Source of the DNA: Balamuthia mandrillaris
Taxonomy: Eukaryota > Discosea > Longamoebia > Balamuthiidae
Direction of reading: 5' to 3'
NCBI GenBank assembly: GCA_031835245.1
Contig: JAVKOQ010000088.1
Coordinates: forward strand, 1-64,000
Length of the DNA: 64,000 bases
The position numbers and the translations under genes were made by a program. Shown here piece by piece: positions 22,863 through 34,258 of the stretch. Within the stretch, counting starts at the first letter, position 1, and every line of letters starts with the position of its first letter. The notes below the pieces were generated by a model. The model ran no database searches, had not been told where the DNA came from, and saw nothing but the letters and a program-made list of their open reading frames with translations.

Positions 22863-24174
22863 TCATTTGCGTTTTTTGGTGGCAGGGCGCACTGTGAACA
22901 GGCAGATGGCGCCGTGATGATACCATCGCTCCGCCGACACTCCCTCGTTTCCGGTATGGCTCCAATCCTGGGTTTCTTTGTCGGGCTCAGCGTCCCAAAA
23001 GAACTCTTCCGGCACGATCTCCTCCGGTGCCAAGTGAATGGTGGCCTTTAGGGAGAGACCTTCAAAGGTATAGTCCCCTTCATTATCAAAGCCAATTATC
23101 TCGTCGTGATAACCTAGCTCAACAGTTAAGTCCCCGATTCTTTCAGGTGCACGATGCCAACATCCATGAAGAAGGGCAGGCCGCTGTCACTATCTTGAGA
23201 AGGATTGATTGCCTCTTCCAGAACGTTGTACACGGCACGGTCCCTGCCCTTGAGGCACTGGCAGGATTGAAGGCCAGCGGCGGAGTACTGATGGTCCAGC
23301 ATTAGGGCCAGCCGCTTCGGTGCCGTTTTGTCGTGCTGCGCCATGCTGCCCCACTGCCGCAGAATGGCTCGCAGCCTTCGAATGACGGAGAAGTTTTCAG
23401 GAGCTTGCAACGCGGTATCTCTAGGTTGGGCGGAAGATGGCCGAGTGATCAGATTGTAGACAAGGCAGAGACGATGGCCCTCTGTCACCGGCTTTAGCTC
23501 ATGAGGACAATCCGCATAGAAGGCGGCATATCTGTACTGCAAGTAGGCAGCCCCCTTGCTCAGGTCAAAGGTCTTTGATAGGAAGTCGTGTTTCTTGCTG
23601 CCTGACTGCTGGCGAGGATGATGAACCACCAACTCACCCCCGCGATAGCTGCATGGCAGCTGGACCACCAGGGAGGCGAACATGCCGTCCTGCTTCTCTG
23701 AGTCGCGATGCGGCTTGAAGAATCCCCCCGCCTCGTATAGCAGCAGCTTGTAGAGACGAGCCTCCACTCGGCTGGCGTTTGGGTGCCCCAATTCCTCTGC
23801 GCAGAGCCTGGCCAGCCTTTGCATGGCCTCTCCCCATTCAGGGTTTTGCAAGGTGAAACCTGGTCTAGAGGGTCCTCTTTCCTTTTCTTCCTCTTCTTGG
23901 CAATGAGAGAGTTGCCAGGTATTGCGGTAGGAAGTGTCCACCACGGTCTTGTCGCGCACCCCCAATGGGGCCTGCTCGCATATGGCCTTGAGGGCAGGCA
24001 ACGTGCTGCCCTCGATGAGGGGCAAGGAGATGGGGCCAAGTGTGGGGACGTAGAGGCCGGGTAGCATGGCCAGCTCGTAGCGGTCGCTGATAGCAAAGAC
24101 GCCCTGCTGCACGGACTCCAGTTGCTCAAAGAGGGCCTCTCCCACTGTGATGTGAGTGCGAAAAAGGTTGGTTT

Positions 24175-24238
<64 letters not shown>

Positions 24239-24299
24239 AAGAGATGAATACAGGGTGGTAGGAAGAAGTTAAAAAAATCAAGCCATCACAGACTACCAT
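22863..24299 (-). CDS. 2OG-Fe(II) dioxygenase with an apparent frame break near the C-terminus
   Basis: Main exon 24144-22863; a tiny first exon 24290-24299 (encoding MVV plus one base) is my best guess for the start, with a CT-rich intron between. The double-stranded beta-helix core shows the iron triad HxD in FKPHRDSEKQ and the distal His in ADCPHELKPVTEGHRLCL, with the 2-oxoglutarate Arg in GHRL. The frame closes after HLKESGT at 23126, but the next frame continues at once with TVELGYHDEIIGFDNEGDY and a conserved-looking tail (DWSHTGNEGVSAERWYHHGA) to a stop at 22863. A one-base shift near CTGAAAGAATC explains both. No GT-AG intron fits the short gap. It may be a sequence error, a recent mutation or programmed -1 slippage. 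The substrate is unknown. Confidence 0.72.
24178..24233. repeat. (GA)n microsatellite
   Basis: About 27 GA dinucleotides followed by a short GAGAA stretch, in the putative first intron of the minus-strand 2OG oxygenase, where the transcript re ads CT-rich. Confidence 0.95.
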
Positions 24300-24346
24300 A
24301 TGATGGATCAAGTTCCTCTTCCTTCTCCTCCTCTTCCTCCTCTTCC

Positions 24347-24378
<32 letters not shown>

Positions 24379-24530
24379 TTCCTCTCCCTACGTTTTTCTT
24401 TTTTCGATTTTCGGCAGCTATGAATATTTCTGAATTTCGATTGGTCAGTGTAATTTTTTCCAGGAAAATAATTTTAAAAAAAAAACGGTGTAGCAGAGCC
24501 ATTAAAAAAAAAAAACAAGAGAGCCCACTC

Positions 24531-25921
24531 ATGGAATGGGACCTGTTGGACCCAACACCGGATGTGCAGGCCCTCTTCGCCAAGTTTGACGCCAAGTACT
24601 TTAACAGCAAGCTCTCTGCTCGGGTGAAGGTGGCATGGAGCACTCAAATGAAACTGTAAGCGCAATCTTTTTTTTTTTTAATTTTTTGCAAAGTGATTTC
24701 TTTCCTTGGTGTGTGTGTGTGTGTTTGTTCTCATCGGGCCCTTCGTGAAAAGGGATGCTGGAGAGTTTGTTCATAGAGGGCGTAGAAACTGCTCCATGAT
24801 CAACCTCAGCGAGCCGTTGCTTAAATTCAGAACCAGAACTGATCTTCTGAGCATACTTTTGGTTTGCGAGCCGCTTTTTCTCTCCTCTTATTCCACTTCC
24901 TGTTCTTTCTGCTTCTCTGCTTCTCTCTTTCTATTCTCTCTGTTTCTCGTTTCACCTTCTCTCTCTGCTCTTCTCTGCTTCTCTCTTTCTCTTTGTCTAT
25001 TTCTCTCTCCTTCTCTCCTTCTCTCTCTATCTCTCTGTCCCTCTTTTTCACGTAGTGTGCTAACATGAGTTGAGGAATGAAGCATGAAATGATCCACGCG
25101 TACCTGTACTGGACGTATGACAAGGACTGGCAGAACCACGGCCCAAAGTTCAAACAGATGATGCGCATCATCAACGAGACGGAGGGCACTCACATCAGCG
25201 AATACCACAACTTTAGAGCCGAGGTTGAGTTTTATCGTTCAAACGGTTCGTGTACTGTTGTCTGTATCCTGTTTTTTTTTTTTTTTTTTTTGCCAGTTGC
25301 TAACAAACAACAAAACAACCAACAGAAACCGCTTCTTCCTCTGCTTCCACAACAACCACAACTAAGGAACGAACGTTAAACTTTTATTTTCAGAACAAGA
25401 AACGGAAAGAACCTGCCAGTTCAACAATGACGACGACGAAGCATGAACAAGGCGAGACTGCACTACCGAGCAAAGCATCCGAAAAAGAATGCAAGCAAGA
25501 CAAACAAGAGGAAGCGGAAGCACCAGAAAAGACATCAGCAGAGAGCAAAGCAGAGACGCTTGAACGGCGGAAAAGAACCAAACATAAAAAGGAAGTATTC
25601 GTAGATTTGACACAAGAAGAAGAGGACCCACCCACAAAACAAACTTCGACAACAACAACAACAACAACCACAGCTCTCTTTTCTTCTGCTGCCATTCACC
25701 GACAACTGCAAGATCATGTGCGCGAACTGAATGCCGCCTCTTCTTTTACTGCTTCTCCTTCTTGTTCTTCTTCTTCTTCTTCTTCTTCTTCTTCTTTTCC
25801 GACACTACCACAGGACTCACAACAGCAAGAAGCTTCTTGCCCTGTTTGTGGGCATCTGTTCCCTCCCTCCTCCTCCAACCGAGCCATCAACGCCCACATG
25901 GACGCTTGCCTGGCCATGTAG
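24531..25921 (+). CDS. SPRTN: SPRTN/Spartan DNA-protein crosslink protease
   Basis: Four exons (24531-24655, 24753-24861, 25083-25245, 25326-25921) give 330 residues. SPRTN cleaves proteins covalently trapped on DNA during replication. The SprT domain shows the family pattern LSEPLLKFRTRTDLL followed by the zinc motif HEMIHAY (H79, E80, H83). The C-terminus has a Rad18-type UBZ4 ubiquitin-binding finger (CPVCGHLF ... HMDAC). A SIM-like segment VFVDLTQEEED sits in the linker. The zinc-ribbon (WxC) part that follows SprT in animal SPRTN is not visible; the core ends VEFYRSN and runs into Thr/Ser-rich linker. The start at 24531 gives the usual N-terminus MEWDLLDPTPDVQALF, which matches the family; the in-frame ATG at 24301 only adds low complexity. 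Confidence 0.92.
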
Positions 25922-26126
25922 TGTCCTTTATTTAATTATTCAAAATTCTGGCAATAATTATTGTATACACCACTTCCAAATATAGAAATATTTCCAAGAA
26001 TAATTTCCATAAATAGATATTTAATGATTAATATTTTAATAATTATTTTTAAAACCAAAAAAAACCATCGGTGAACCCCACCCAACAAAACACAAGAAAC
26101 AAATACCCCGCGTTACCCACACAAGG

Positions 26127-27435
26127 ATGCAACAAGGCGGCTACCCTCCCCACGGCGGCTACCCTCCCTCCCAACAAGGCGGCTACCCTCCCTCTCAGCA
26201 AGGCGGTTACCCTCCCTCCCAACATGGCGGCTACCCTCCCTCCCAGGGGGGTTATCCTCCCCAACAACAACAACAACAACAACAAAAGGGAGGCAGCAGC
26301 GGTGGCTACCCTCCCTCCCAGGGAGGCTACCCCCCTCCTTCTCAACAACAGGGCGGATACCCTCCTTCTCAGGGCGGCTACCCTCCCTCCCAACAAGGCG
26401 GCTACCCTCCCTCTCAACAAGGCGGCTATCCTCCCTCCCACCAAGGCGGTGGCTACCCCCCGCAGCAAGGAGGTTACCCCCCGCAACAACAACAGCAAGG
26501 TGGAGGCTACGGCGGAGGCTACGGGCAACAGCAGCAGGGGGCTGGAGGCTGGGGAGCGCAGTACTACAACATGATCCAGCAGCAGCAAATGAATTCGTTG
26601 GAGCAGGTCTTTAGAAGCGCGGACAAGGACCGCAGCGGATCCATTACCGCCAAGTTTGTTCTCTCTCTCTCTCTCTCTCTCTCTCCTTGTTCTTCTAGTT
26701 CTTCGTCTCTTCTTCTCTCTTCTTCTCTTTTGATTTCCAACCCCTTTTTGCTAAAAAAAAAAAAAAAAACAGAGAGCTGATGACCGTGAAGTGGGCTCAC
26801 AACGCCACCTTCACCGCCAAGACCTGCGAGCTTCTTGCTGCCATCTTTGATACCGGTTCGTTCTCTTCTTCTTCTTGTTCTCCTCCTCCTCCTCCTCCTC
26901 TTCCTCCTCTTCCTCCTCCTCCTCACCTACCTACCTCGTTTGTTCTAATCATCAAACAACAAACAAAAAAAAACAGACAAGAACGGAACAGTAGACTTTA
27001 GAGAGTTTGCTCAGCTCTTCCAGTTCGTGCAGAGCATGCACGCCTCCTTCATGATGTACGACGCGGACCGCAGCGGCAAGCTCAACGCGAGGGAGATTGC
27101 CCAGGCCCTCGCCCACTCGGGCTTCTCCTTCCAGCAGAGCACCGTCGACAACATCCTCAAGAAGTTCGCCAAGCAGACCTATCGCGTCGGCTTCCAAATG
27201 GACTTTGAGGGCTTCATTCAGCTCTGCGCTTTCATCGGTGCTTTCTCTTTCTCTTTTCTCTTTCTCTTTCGTCGTTTCTCTTTCTCTTTCTCAAATTCTG
27301 ACTCTCTTTTGTTGTTGTTTTGCGAAACGATAAAAAGGCCAACTGAGGACATTGTTCCAAATGTACGACCGCAACAACAGCGGCACGATCTCTCTGAACA
27401 TGGAGCAGCTCGTCAACGTCGCCTCCGCCTTTTAA
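26127..27435 (+). CDS. penta-EF-hand calcium-binding protein (ALG-2/PDCD6-like)
   Basis: Four exons (26127-26653, 26773-26855, 26977-27237, 27338-27435) give 322 residues. The N-terminal 140 residues are tandem GGYPPSQ units, the Gly/Pro/Tyr-rich tail typical of PEF proteins such as sorcin and grancalcin. EF-hand loops: [41 protein letters not shown], and the C-terminal [13 protein letters not shown]; a degenerate hand around [10 protein letters not shown] makes five. PEF proteins bind membranes or ESCRT/COPII partners when calcium rises. The chain ends VNVASAF at the conserved dimerising last hand. The introns are short and pyrimidine-rich, and all phases agree. Confidence 0.93.
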
Positions 27436-27630
27436 AGAGCTCGCCAAACAAACATAACGTTGTTTGAGAAGAAGAAGAAAGAAGAGACGGTGTTGCGCCT
27501 TTATGTGTTGATGTGGGGTGTGGTTTTAAAAAAAACAAAAAAAGAACTCTTGTAGATCTCTCTTTAACTTTCCTGTTTGCATTCTTTGTGTGTTGTGGTT
27601 TAACTTTTGTGGTCCTTGTTGGCTAGCTTT

Positions 27631-27942
27631 TTATCCGATGGGTTTGATCTGGAAAGAGAGTTTGGTGAGAAGCAGCTACAAGAAAGAAGAACAAGAAGAA
27701 CAGTAGGAGGAAAGAAGCGAACTAAAGAGAAGAACAAAGAAGAGCGCAGAGAGAGAGAGAGAGAGAGCAGAGGAACCTTAAAGTGCATGCCGATGAGTGC
27801 AAAAACGAAGCATTTGAGGTCTTGTACAAGATAGTAGAAGACCCGCAGGCCTTCCGCGTCTTTACAGCTTTGAACTTCCAACAACGACCCGATCTTTGAC
27901 GTCTGTTTTGATCGTTTGGTGATAAGTTAGAGAAGAAGAAAC

Positions 27943-27988
<46 letters not shown>

Positions 27989-28603
27989 GAGCGAAGGAGA
28001 GAATAGCGAAGCGGAAGAGAGAGGAGCAAAGAGAGAAGTAAAGAGGCAGCAAGCAAAAGAGAGCGAGCGAAACTTTACCGAGAAAGAAATGTGGTCTTTG
28101 CCCAACACCACTTCCAACTCTTGGGTGCCACTCACGTCGGGTTCTGGCCACCTCGAATCGTCCTCCCTTTTTAACATTTTTTCGAAATAAAAACATTGAG
28201 CCACAAAAACTATGATCACATCACGACGAGGGGGAAAAAGCGCACTTTAGAATGCCGCTGTCTTCGATGATTTTCTTCAGCTCTCCCAAAAGGGTGGGGC
28301 TCACATAAGCTATTGATTTCATTTGTTGTCGGATGAGTTTTTATTCAAAAAATAAATAAATAAAAAAGGGGGAACCCAAACAACACAAGAAAAAAGAAGA
28401 GTGTGATTGGAGATGAAAGTAGCAAAAAAAAAAAAAACGCAGATTCTCTCCAAACCTTCTTTTCGGATCATGGTGGCGTTCTTGTAGTGCGAGTTGTTGG
28501 CATAGCGCATCTTCCCATCGGGTCGGAACTCAAACTCCAAAAATTCGTGGCCAAACTTGCCCACATGGCCCACGTAGTACCGCACGTAAAAATCTTCGTC
28601 CAT
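27631..28603 (-). CDS. MAGOH: Mago nashi, exon junction complex core
   Basis: Five exons (28456-28603, 28246-28309, 28079-28166, 27777-27902, 27631-27648) give 147 residues, the normal size. Mago pairs with Y14 and locks eIF4A3 on spliced mRNA. Sequence is almost colinear with animal Mago: [63 protein letters not shown] and ALIGMHFK. The last exon is only 18 nt and encodes IKPIG plus stop, matching the invariant IKPI end of the family, which confirms it. It is divergent from the APRT gene. One of the strongest calls in the window. Confidence 0.97.
27946..27982. repeat. (GA)n microsatellite in a Mago intron
   Basis: Dinucleotide run in the intron 27903-28078 of the minus-strand Mago gene; the transcript is CT-rich. 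Confidence 0.9.
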
Positions 28604-28942
28604 GCTGCCCCCTTTTTCTTGCCTTTCTCTCCCCTCTATCTCTCAGCAGCTTCTCTTTTTGTTCTTTGTGTTGAATCTTCTCTTCTTTTTATTTTTTCTT
28701 TTGTCGACAATTTTCTGCCCAATTATCGACGATAATCTGTTCTATTGTTCCCGTCAAAAAAAATATCACGAAAAATTTTTGAATATGAGATATATCGCTC
28801 CCATTTGGTAAAAGAGAGTACAAAAGTTGGAAATTTTGCAATCATCAAAAATTAATTTAGGATTTTGGATTTTCGGAACAATCTATCCAATTATATACAC
28901 AATTATCGACTTGACGAAAAGAAAGAGAGAAGAAAGAGAGAG
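28604..28942. promoter_or_regulatory. bidirectional promoter region between Mago and APRT
   Basis: AT-rich 339-bp spacer between two divergent start codons (28603 minus, 28943 plus). Contains several A/T-rich stretches but no clear TATA box that I can assign. No gene seen. Confidence 0.45.
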
Positions 28943-30435
28943 ATGGAAGCGGCAGCCAAAGAGTTGTTTGACAGCGACGGCAAGAACGGCGAGCTGGCCA
29001 AGAAGTTGCATGACCTCATCCGCTTGGTTCCTGACTTTCCTCAACCTGGTTTTTCACCTTTCAATTTTTTTTAAATATATTTTGAACGTCAAGATTTGAC
29101 TTTCTTTTTCGATTCCCTCAAATATAAAGGCATTCTCTTTCGAGATATCACGACGTTGTTGGTCTCGCCGGAGGGGCTGAGCGACACGTTGGAGGGCTTC
29201 TACCAAAAGTACAAGGACCAACACATCGACCTCGTTGCTGGTCCGTAGTGGTTCCTGCATTTATGTATTTATTTTTTTTTTTTTTTGGAGCTGATCGGAA
29301 GCGAGCGATGAACGACAGGAATGGAGGCGAGAGGCTTTTTGTTCGGCCCTGCTCTTGCCATCAAGCTAGGCTGTGGTTTCGTCATGTTGCGCAAGCCCAA
29401 CAAGCTGCCGGGTATGTTCGCCCTCCTCCTTGTCTCTTCTCTCTTCTCTCTTCTCTCTTCTCTCTTCTCTCTTCTCTCTTCTCTCTCCTCTCTTCTCTCT
29501 TCTCTCTTCTCTCTTCTCTCTTCTCTCTTCTCTCTTCTCTCTTCTCTCTTCTCTCTTCTCTCTTCTCTCTTCTCTCTTCTCTCTCTTTTGCATTCTTTCT
29601 CTCTCCTCTGATTAAAATGTTCATCACAACACTTTGCTATAGGCGAGAAACATGAGGTTTACTATGGCAAAGAATATGTACTTCATTCCTTCTTGTTCTT
29701 CTTCGTTTTTCTTCTTCTTCTGCTGCTTCTTGTTCTTCTTGTTCTTGTTCTTGTTCTTGTTCTTGTTCTTGTTCTTGTTCTTGTTCTTCTTCTTGTTCTT
29801 GTTCTTGTTCTTGTTCTTGTTCTTGTTCTTGTTCTTCTTCTTGTTCTTGTTCTTGTTCTTGTTCTTCTTCTTGTTCTTGTTCTTGTTCTTGTTCTTGTTC
29901 TTGTTCTTGTTCTTGTTCTTCTTCTTGTTCTTGTTCTTGTTCTTGTTCTTCTTCTTGTTCTTGTTCTTGTTCTTGTTCTTGTTCTTGTTCTTGTTCTTGT
30001 TCTTCTTCTTCTTCTTCTGCTTTGATGTTTTGCTATTATCGTTTCTTTCCGCCTTCCTCCTTTTGTGCGTGCATAAGACAAACAAAATCAACCAAACAAA
30101 AGGGTAAACAAGACTGTCTGTGCCTCAGCAAAGGCCTGGTAAAGAGCGGACAGAGAGTTCTCATCTTGGACGACTTGATTGCCACCGGCGGTACCGCCGC
30201 CGCTGCGATTGACCTCATCAGTACGTTTGTTTAGCCATCCACTTTTTCTTCTTCTTCTATTTCTTCTTGTTCCTCTTCTTGTTCTTCTTCCTTCTTTTCG
30301 CTAACGAAATGGAGAACAGAGGAAGCAGGAGGTGAGGTGGCAGGCAGCGCCTTCATCGTGGAACTTTCTGAACTGCCAGGGAGAGAAAACTTGGAGAAGC
30401 TTGGCTCCGACGTTTTCTCCCTCATCAAATGTTAA
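28943..30435 (+). CDS. APRT: adenine phosphoribosyltransferase
   Basis: Six exons (28943-29048, 29130-29240, 29319-29411, 29643-29677, 30103-30220, 30320-30435) give 192 residues, close to the usual 180. APRT makes AMP from adenine and PRPP in purine salvage. Motifs: [11 protein letters not shown] near the N-terminus, [22 protein letters not shown] (flexible loop) and the PRPP-binding motif [20 protein letters not shown]. The C-terminus reads [21 protein letters not shown], ending at 30435; the animal enzyme likewise stops just after FSLL. An intron-like sequence follows but would only produce an immediate stop. Introns 3 and 4 hold long CTCTT and TTCTTG arrays. It is convergent with the AAA ATPase gene, 51 bp between stops. 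Confidence 0.95.
29430..29590. repeat. (TCTCT)n array in APRT intron 3
   Basis: CTCTT pentamer/hexamer array of about 160 bp in the intron 29412-29642, pyrimidine-rich on the sense strand. Confidence 0.95.
29728..30018. repeat. (TTCTTG)n hexanucleotide array in APRT intron 4
   Basis: Nearly 300 bp of TTCTTG/GTTCTT units broken by regular TTC TTC interruptions, in the intron 29678-30102. The same hexamer occurs in two other introns of this window. Confidence 0.95.
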
Positions 30436-30486
30436 CGCTCTTTCTCTCTTCCTTTGCAAACATTCATTTTTTGTTTGTTTGTTCTT

Positions 30487-32501
30487 TTACGTTGTATTAC
30501 TTCTCTTCAGAGCTTGAAGAAAGTGACGCTGATGAACCTATTCGTATTTCATTTCTGCAAATCAGTTTCAAAGAAGAGAACGAAGAAAGAGGGTGAAGAA
30601 TGATGAAGGAATGAAGAAAGAAGAAGAAAGGAGAGAACGTACAAAAGAGCAATTCAAGTCCTCACGAAGACAAATCATAGCAGCTTCACGACAAAGATTC
30701 TCAAGAGCAGCCCCACTAAACCCATCCGTGTTTGCAGCCAATTCGCGAACGATGGCTTCCTTTGCTTTTCCTTCTTCTTGTGCTGCCGCAACTGGCATTG
30801 ACTCCATTTTCTTTCGTAGAATATCTTCTCTCTGTTTCTGATCAGGCAGCGGAATGTGAAGATGTAAGCTGAAGCGTCCTGGGCGGAGGATGGCTGCATC
30901 CACCATGTCCAAACGATTTGTTGCTTTTGTGATGGTAAAAGCACAACGGCTATCAGCGTTTGTCTTGGGCTTCTGTACAGAAGAGAGAAGAACGCAAAGA
31001 GAGAACAGAGAGAATCGAGAGGGTACCGGCAAGAAGAATGACTCGATTGTTTGAGGAAGCGGCGGTGGAGGTCATGCTCTGTTTGTTGGTGATTCCGTCC
31101 ATCTCCGTTAACAGGCAGCTAAGAATACGATCGAATGTATTCTCTGTAGAAGTATCATGTCCTCGCTTTCGAGCAACCATCTCCACCTTTTGTTGTTGGG
31201 TAAGCAAAACCACAACGAGAAGAAGAGAGGAAGAAAAGAAGAGGAGAAGGAAATGAACCTGATCTATGAACAAGATGCACGGGGCACTGGCTCGCGCTTT
31301 GGCGAATACTCTGCTGAGTGCCCGTTCTGACTCACCCAATACCTTGGACAACACTTCCGAGCCCTGGAAACGGTTAGCAACTCTTCTCACCTTCCCTTCC
31401 CTCTTTTCTTTTCTTCTTTAATACGTACTTGCACACTGACAAAGTTCACCTGAGAGGCATTAGCAATGGCCTGGGCAAGAGCAGTCTTGCCACAACCAGA
31501 GGGTCCGTGGAGCAGCACGCCGCTCGGAGGGGCAATGCCAAAACGAAGGAACCGCTCTGGTTCTTCAAATGGTTGGATCAGTGATAGCTGCAGTTGTTTA
31601 ATGGCTTCCGATAAGCCGCCTAAAGTATCGAATGTGATATCTGCAGAGATCTTCATTTTGTTTTAAGAAAAAGAGGTTTAATACCGAAAAGAAGAAGGAG
31701 AAAGGTGGAAGAAGAAGAAGAAGAAGAAGAAGAAGAAGAAGAAGAAGAAGAAGAAGAACAAGAACAAGAACAAGAACAAGAACAAGAACAAGAACAAGAA
31801 CAAGAACAAGAACAAGAAGAAGAAGAAGAAGAAGAAGAAGCAAGAAAGGAGTACTTTGCGTTCGTTCGTATGCTCAGCGAGCATGGCAGGAGTCACAAAT
31901 TTCAGGGCCTGCTTAAAGTCCTCGTGGGTAATGACCGCTTTTGTAGGCGTCTCAATGGCTTGATGTTGTTGTCTTTGGTGACGACGAAGAGCTGTCATCG
32001 CCGCCTCTTTAAATAGACGATCGATATCAGCGCCAACAAAGCCATGAGTGCTTTTGGCTAATTCTTCCCAATCGACTCTTTCTCCTTTGTGTTCTTCTGT
32101 TGTGCTACATGAGGGCTGTGTATGTCGAAGAGGGAAGATGAAAGAAAAATACTAGTTCAAGAAATTGTTGGAATGCAGAAAGAAGGAAAGGATATGGTTG
32201 TTGGCCATTGCTTTAAATATGCTTAACCGCTCTAACGGTGTAGGAGCTGTGCATTCGATAAGTCTATCACCGAACCGTCCTGCTGCCAGTACGTTTTGTT
32301 CAATACTTGATAAACGGCTCGTTGTTGCTTTGCATTCGATATCGTCAAGTTAGCTGTGAGTTAAAAGCAGAGAGAAGAAGAGAGCATCAAACCAATTACA
32401 AAAACAAAAGCTGGCGAAACGGAAATAGAGTCAAGAAGAGAAAGCATTAACGATACAATCCGCTGTTCAACCTCTGCATGTTCATGTTATTACCGTGAAA
32501 G

Positions 32502-32534
<33 letters not shown>

Positions 32535-33805
32535 ATGGGAGAGAAGACAAACGAGATTCGTACGATAGAAAGAAGAATCTTCGCTGGACTTGGTGCGAGC
32601 AGGTGCCAATGCATCAATTTCATCGATTATAAGAATGGAAGGAGCGTTTGCTTTGGCCCTTTCGAACAGTTCGCTCAGAAACTGTTCGCTCTCTCCTTCA
32701 TCTGTTCTTTTCTCAAATTAATAACAAAAACAACCAAGAGAAATAAAAGTGAGCAAAGAACGTAACTAGGTTTAAATGCAGAAGGACCACTCAAAAAGAT
32801 TTCATGGAAGCCAGAATGTCTGGCGACAGCTTTGGCCAACAACGTCTTTCCAGTCCCTGAAATGCCATGCAGTAACGCACAGCGTGGTGCCGCTATACAA
32901 GACGAAGGCGAAAAAGAAGAACGTCGTTGAGAAGAGAGGCGGAAAGAGGTTCGAATGGCCGAGCAGAGTTGAGAGAGAGGTTGTTGCATGCCACCGACCT
33001 CTGTGCTCACTCCATCTTCCCAACTTTGGTTTCCGGTTTTTACACTTGTGGGAGAAGAAGAAGAAGAACAAGAAGAACAAGAAGAAGAAAAGTGGATGGC
33101 TGTAGTTTCGGATATTCGACAAAGAGAGGACGTAGAAGAATGAGAAGAGGAGGCAGAAGAAGGAGAACAAGACGCCACTCGTAGGCACTGTTGAACCGAA
33201 GAAGAAGAAGCAGAAGAAGGAGAGGAAGACCAAAGAATAGGAACAAGGGCACCACTCGTGCAGACGACGCCGGAAAGCAGCGCAGAAAGAAAGGAAGGAG
33301 CCGCTTTGGAGTTGCCAAGGAATGGCAGCAGCCGCTTGGCAGAGGAGCGAGATGGGGAGCGGTCTTCCAGAAGAGGGGCGAGCGTCACGGAGTGAGCGGG
33401 CGGTACGTCGCGAAGCCACGTCGCTGGAAAATGAAGCCGAATGGTCCTCCTCTTCGTCTTCTCTTTCAGCTTTGTTTCTTCTTCTTCAAAACTTTCATGT
33501 AAACGAACGAACCATGAGCTGAGCCAACAGCGGCAAGTGGTGTCGTCTCCCACAGTGGCCACAGGCCCTTCCTCCTCGTTGTCGTCGTCGCCAAAGAGGA
33601 GCGCCTCGGGATCGGCTTCGCAGCACTGGATCAAAGCAGGGACCAAGGTGGTCGAGCCGCCGAAGGAGACGAGAAGGATTTGGCCGATGAACGCGCCGTG
33701 TTTTTTGAGCAGGTCACGATGTAGCCATAGGCAGGGCGTGCTCTCCGTGCGCACGGAGGGGATGGAGCCCTGAAGCACGGCTTCCACCACGCGACTCGCC
33801 ATCAT
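30487..33805 (-). CDS. two-domain AAA ATPase of the Cdc48/AFG2 group
   Basis: Ten exons (32767-33805, 32564-32701, 32393-32473, 32153-32327, 31855-32104, 31429-31650, 31259-31363, 31027-31186, 30643-30923, 30487-30537) give 833 residues. An N-terminal part of about 300 residues is weakly conserved. D1 has Walker A GISGTGKT (about residue 318), Walker [16 protein letters not shown] and AAGRFGDR. D2 begins [16 protein letters not shown], has Walker [20 protein letters not shown], a second region [21 protein letters not shown] and sensor [19 protein letters not shown], and ends [13 protein letters not shown]. Cdc48/AFG2 proteins unfold or remodel protein and ribosome complexes. In D2 the Walker B Glu is Gln (D669-Q670). 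D2 is close to SPATA5L1/AFG2B; I cannot fix the orthologue. The start could also be the ATG at 33898. Confidence 0.88.
31709..31840. repeat. (GAA)n and (CAAGAA)n array in an AAA-gene intron
   Basis: A GAA block, then a CAAGAA block, then GAA again, inside the intron 31651-31854. The transcript of this minus-strand gene reads TTC and TTCTTG. Confidence 0.95.
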
Positions 33806-34258
33806 TCTTTCTTTCTTTCGCTCCTGCAATCTTCCGTGTCGTCGCGATTCCTCTAATATGACGTCATGTACATCCTTATGAGGTAAATCTCTCGTCATCC
33901 GGACGAATTTCCCGCCAATCAGAACGGTCACAAGAAATTATAGTTGTCGACCCAAATAACCCGTAATGACGAATTAAGGCCTGGCGACGGGGACACTCGA
34001 AACGTCCCCCGGATCTGCCCAACCGTTTCTTCCTTGTCGACACTTACTTTTTGGGTGATGTTCCCTGACTTTGTACCCATTTGACCGATGGACGTATGTT
34101 GCTCGCCACCATGGACACCTCTACCAAAAAAAAAAAATCAGGTAAACCTCTTTTTTTTTCGCTGCAAAAAAAAAAAAAGGGGAAAAGAAAGACAAACAAA
34201 GCAAAACAAAACACACAACACACCCGCACCAAAAAAAAAAAAAAAAAGAGTAGCAAGC
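33806..34258. promoter_or_regulatory. divergent intergenic region with a GC hairpin
   Basis: Separates the start of the AAA ATPase gene (minus) and that of the kinase gene (plus). Holds a 6-bp perfect hairpin, GGGGAC at 33989-33994 and GTCCCC at 34004-34009 with a 9-nt loop, and poly-A stretches close to the kinase start. No gene seen. Confidence 0.4.

Noticed and set aside
29630-30107. Long open frames of Lys-Asn, Arg-Thr or Leu-Val repeats on both strands
   Set aside because: They are translations of the TTCTTG array inside APRT intron 4; all six frames stay open because of the repeat period.
30515-30596. Extra APRT exon after the pyrimidine-rich tract
   Set aside because: Splicing to it gives an immediate stop, and the stretch up to 30537 is needed as the last exon of the convergent AAA gene.
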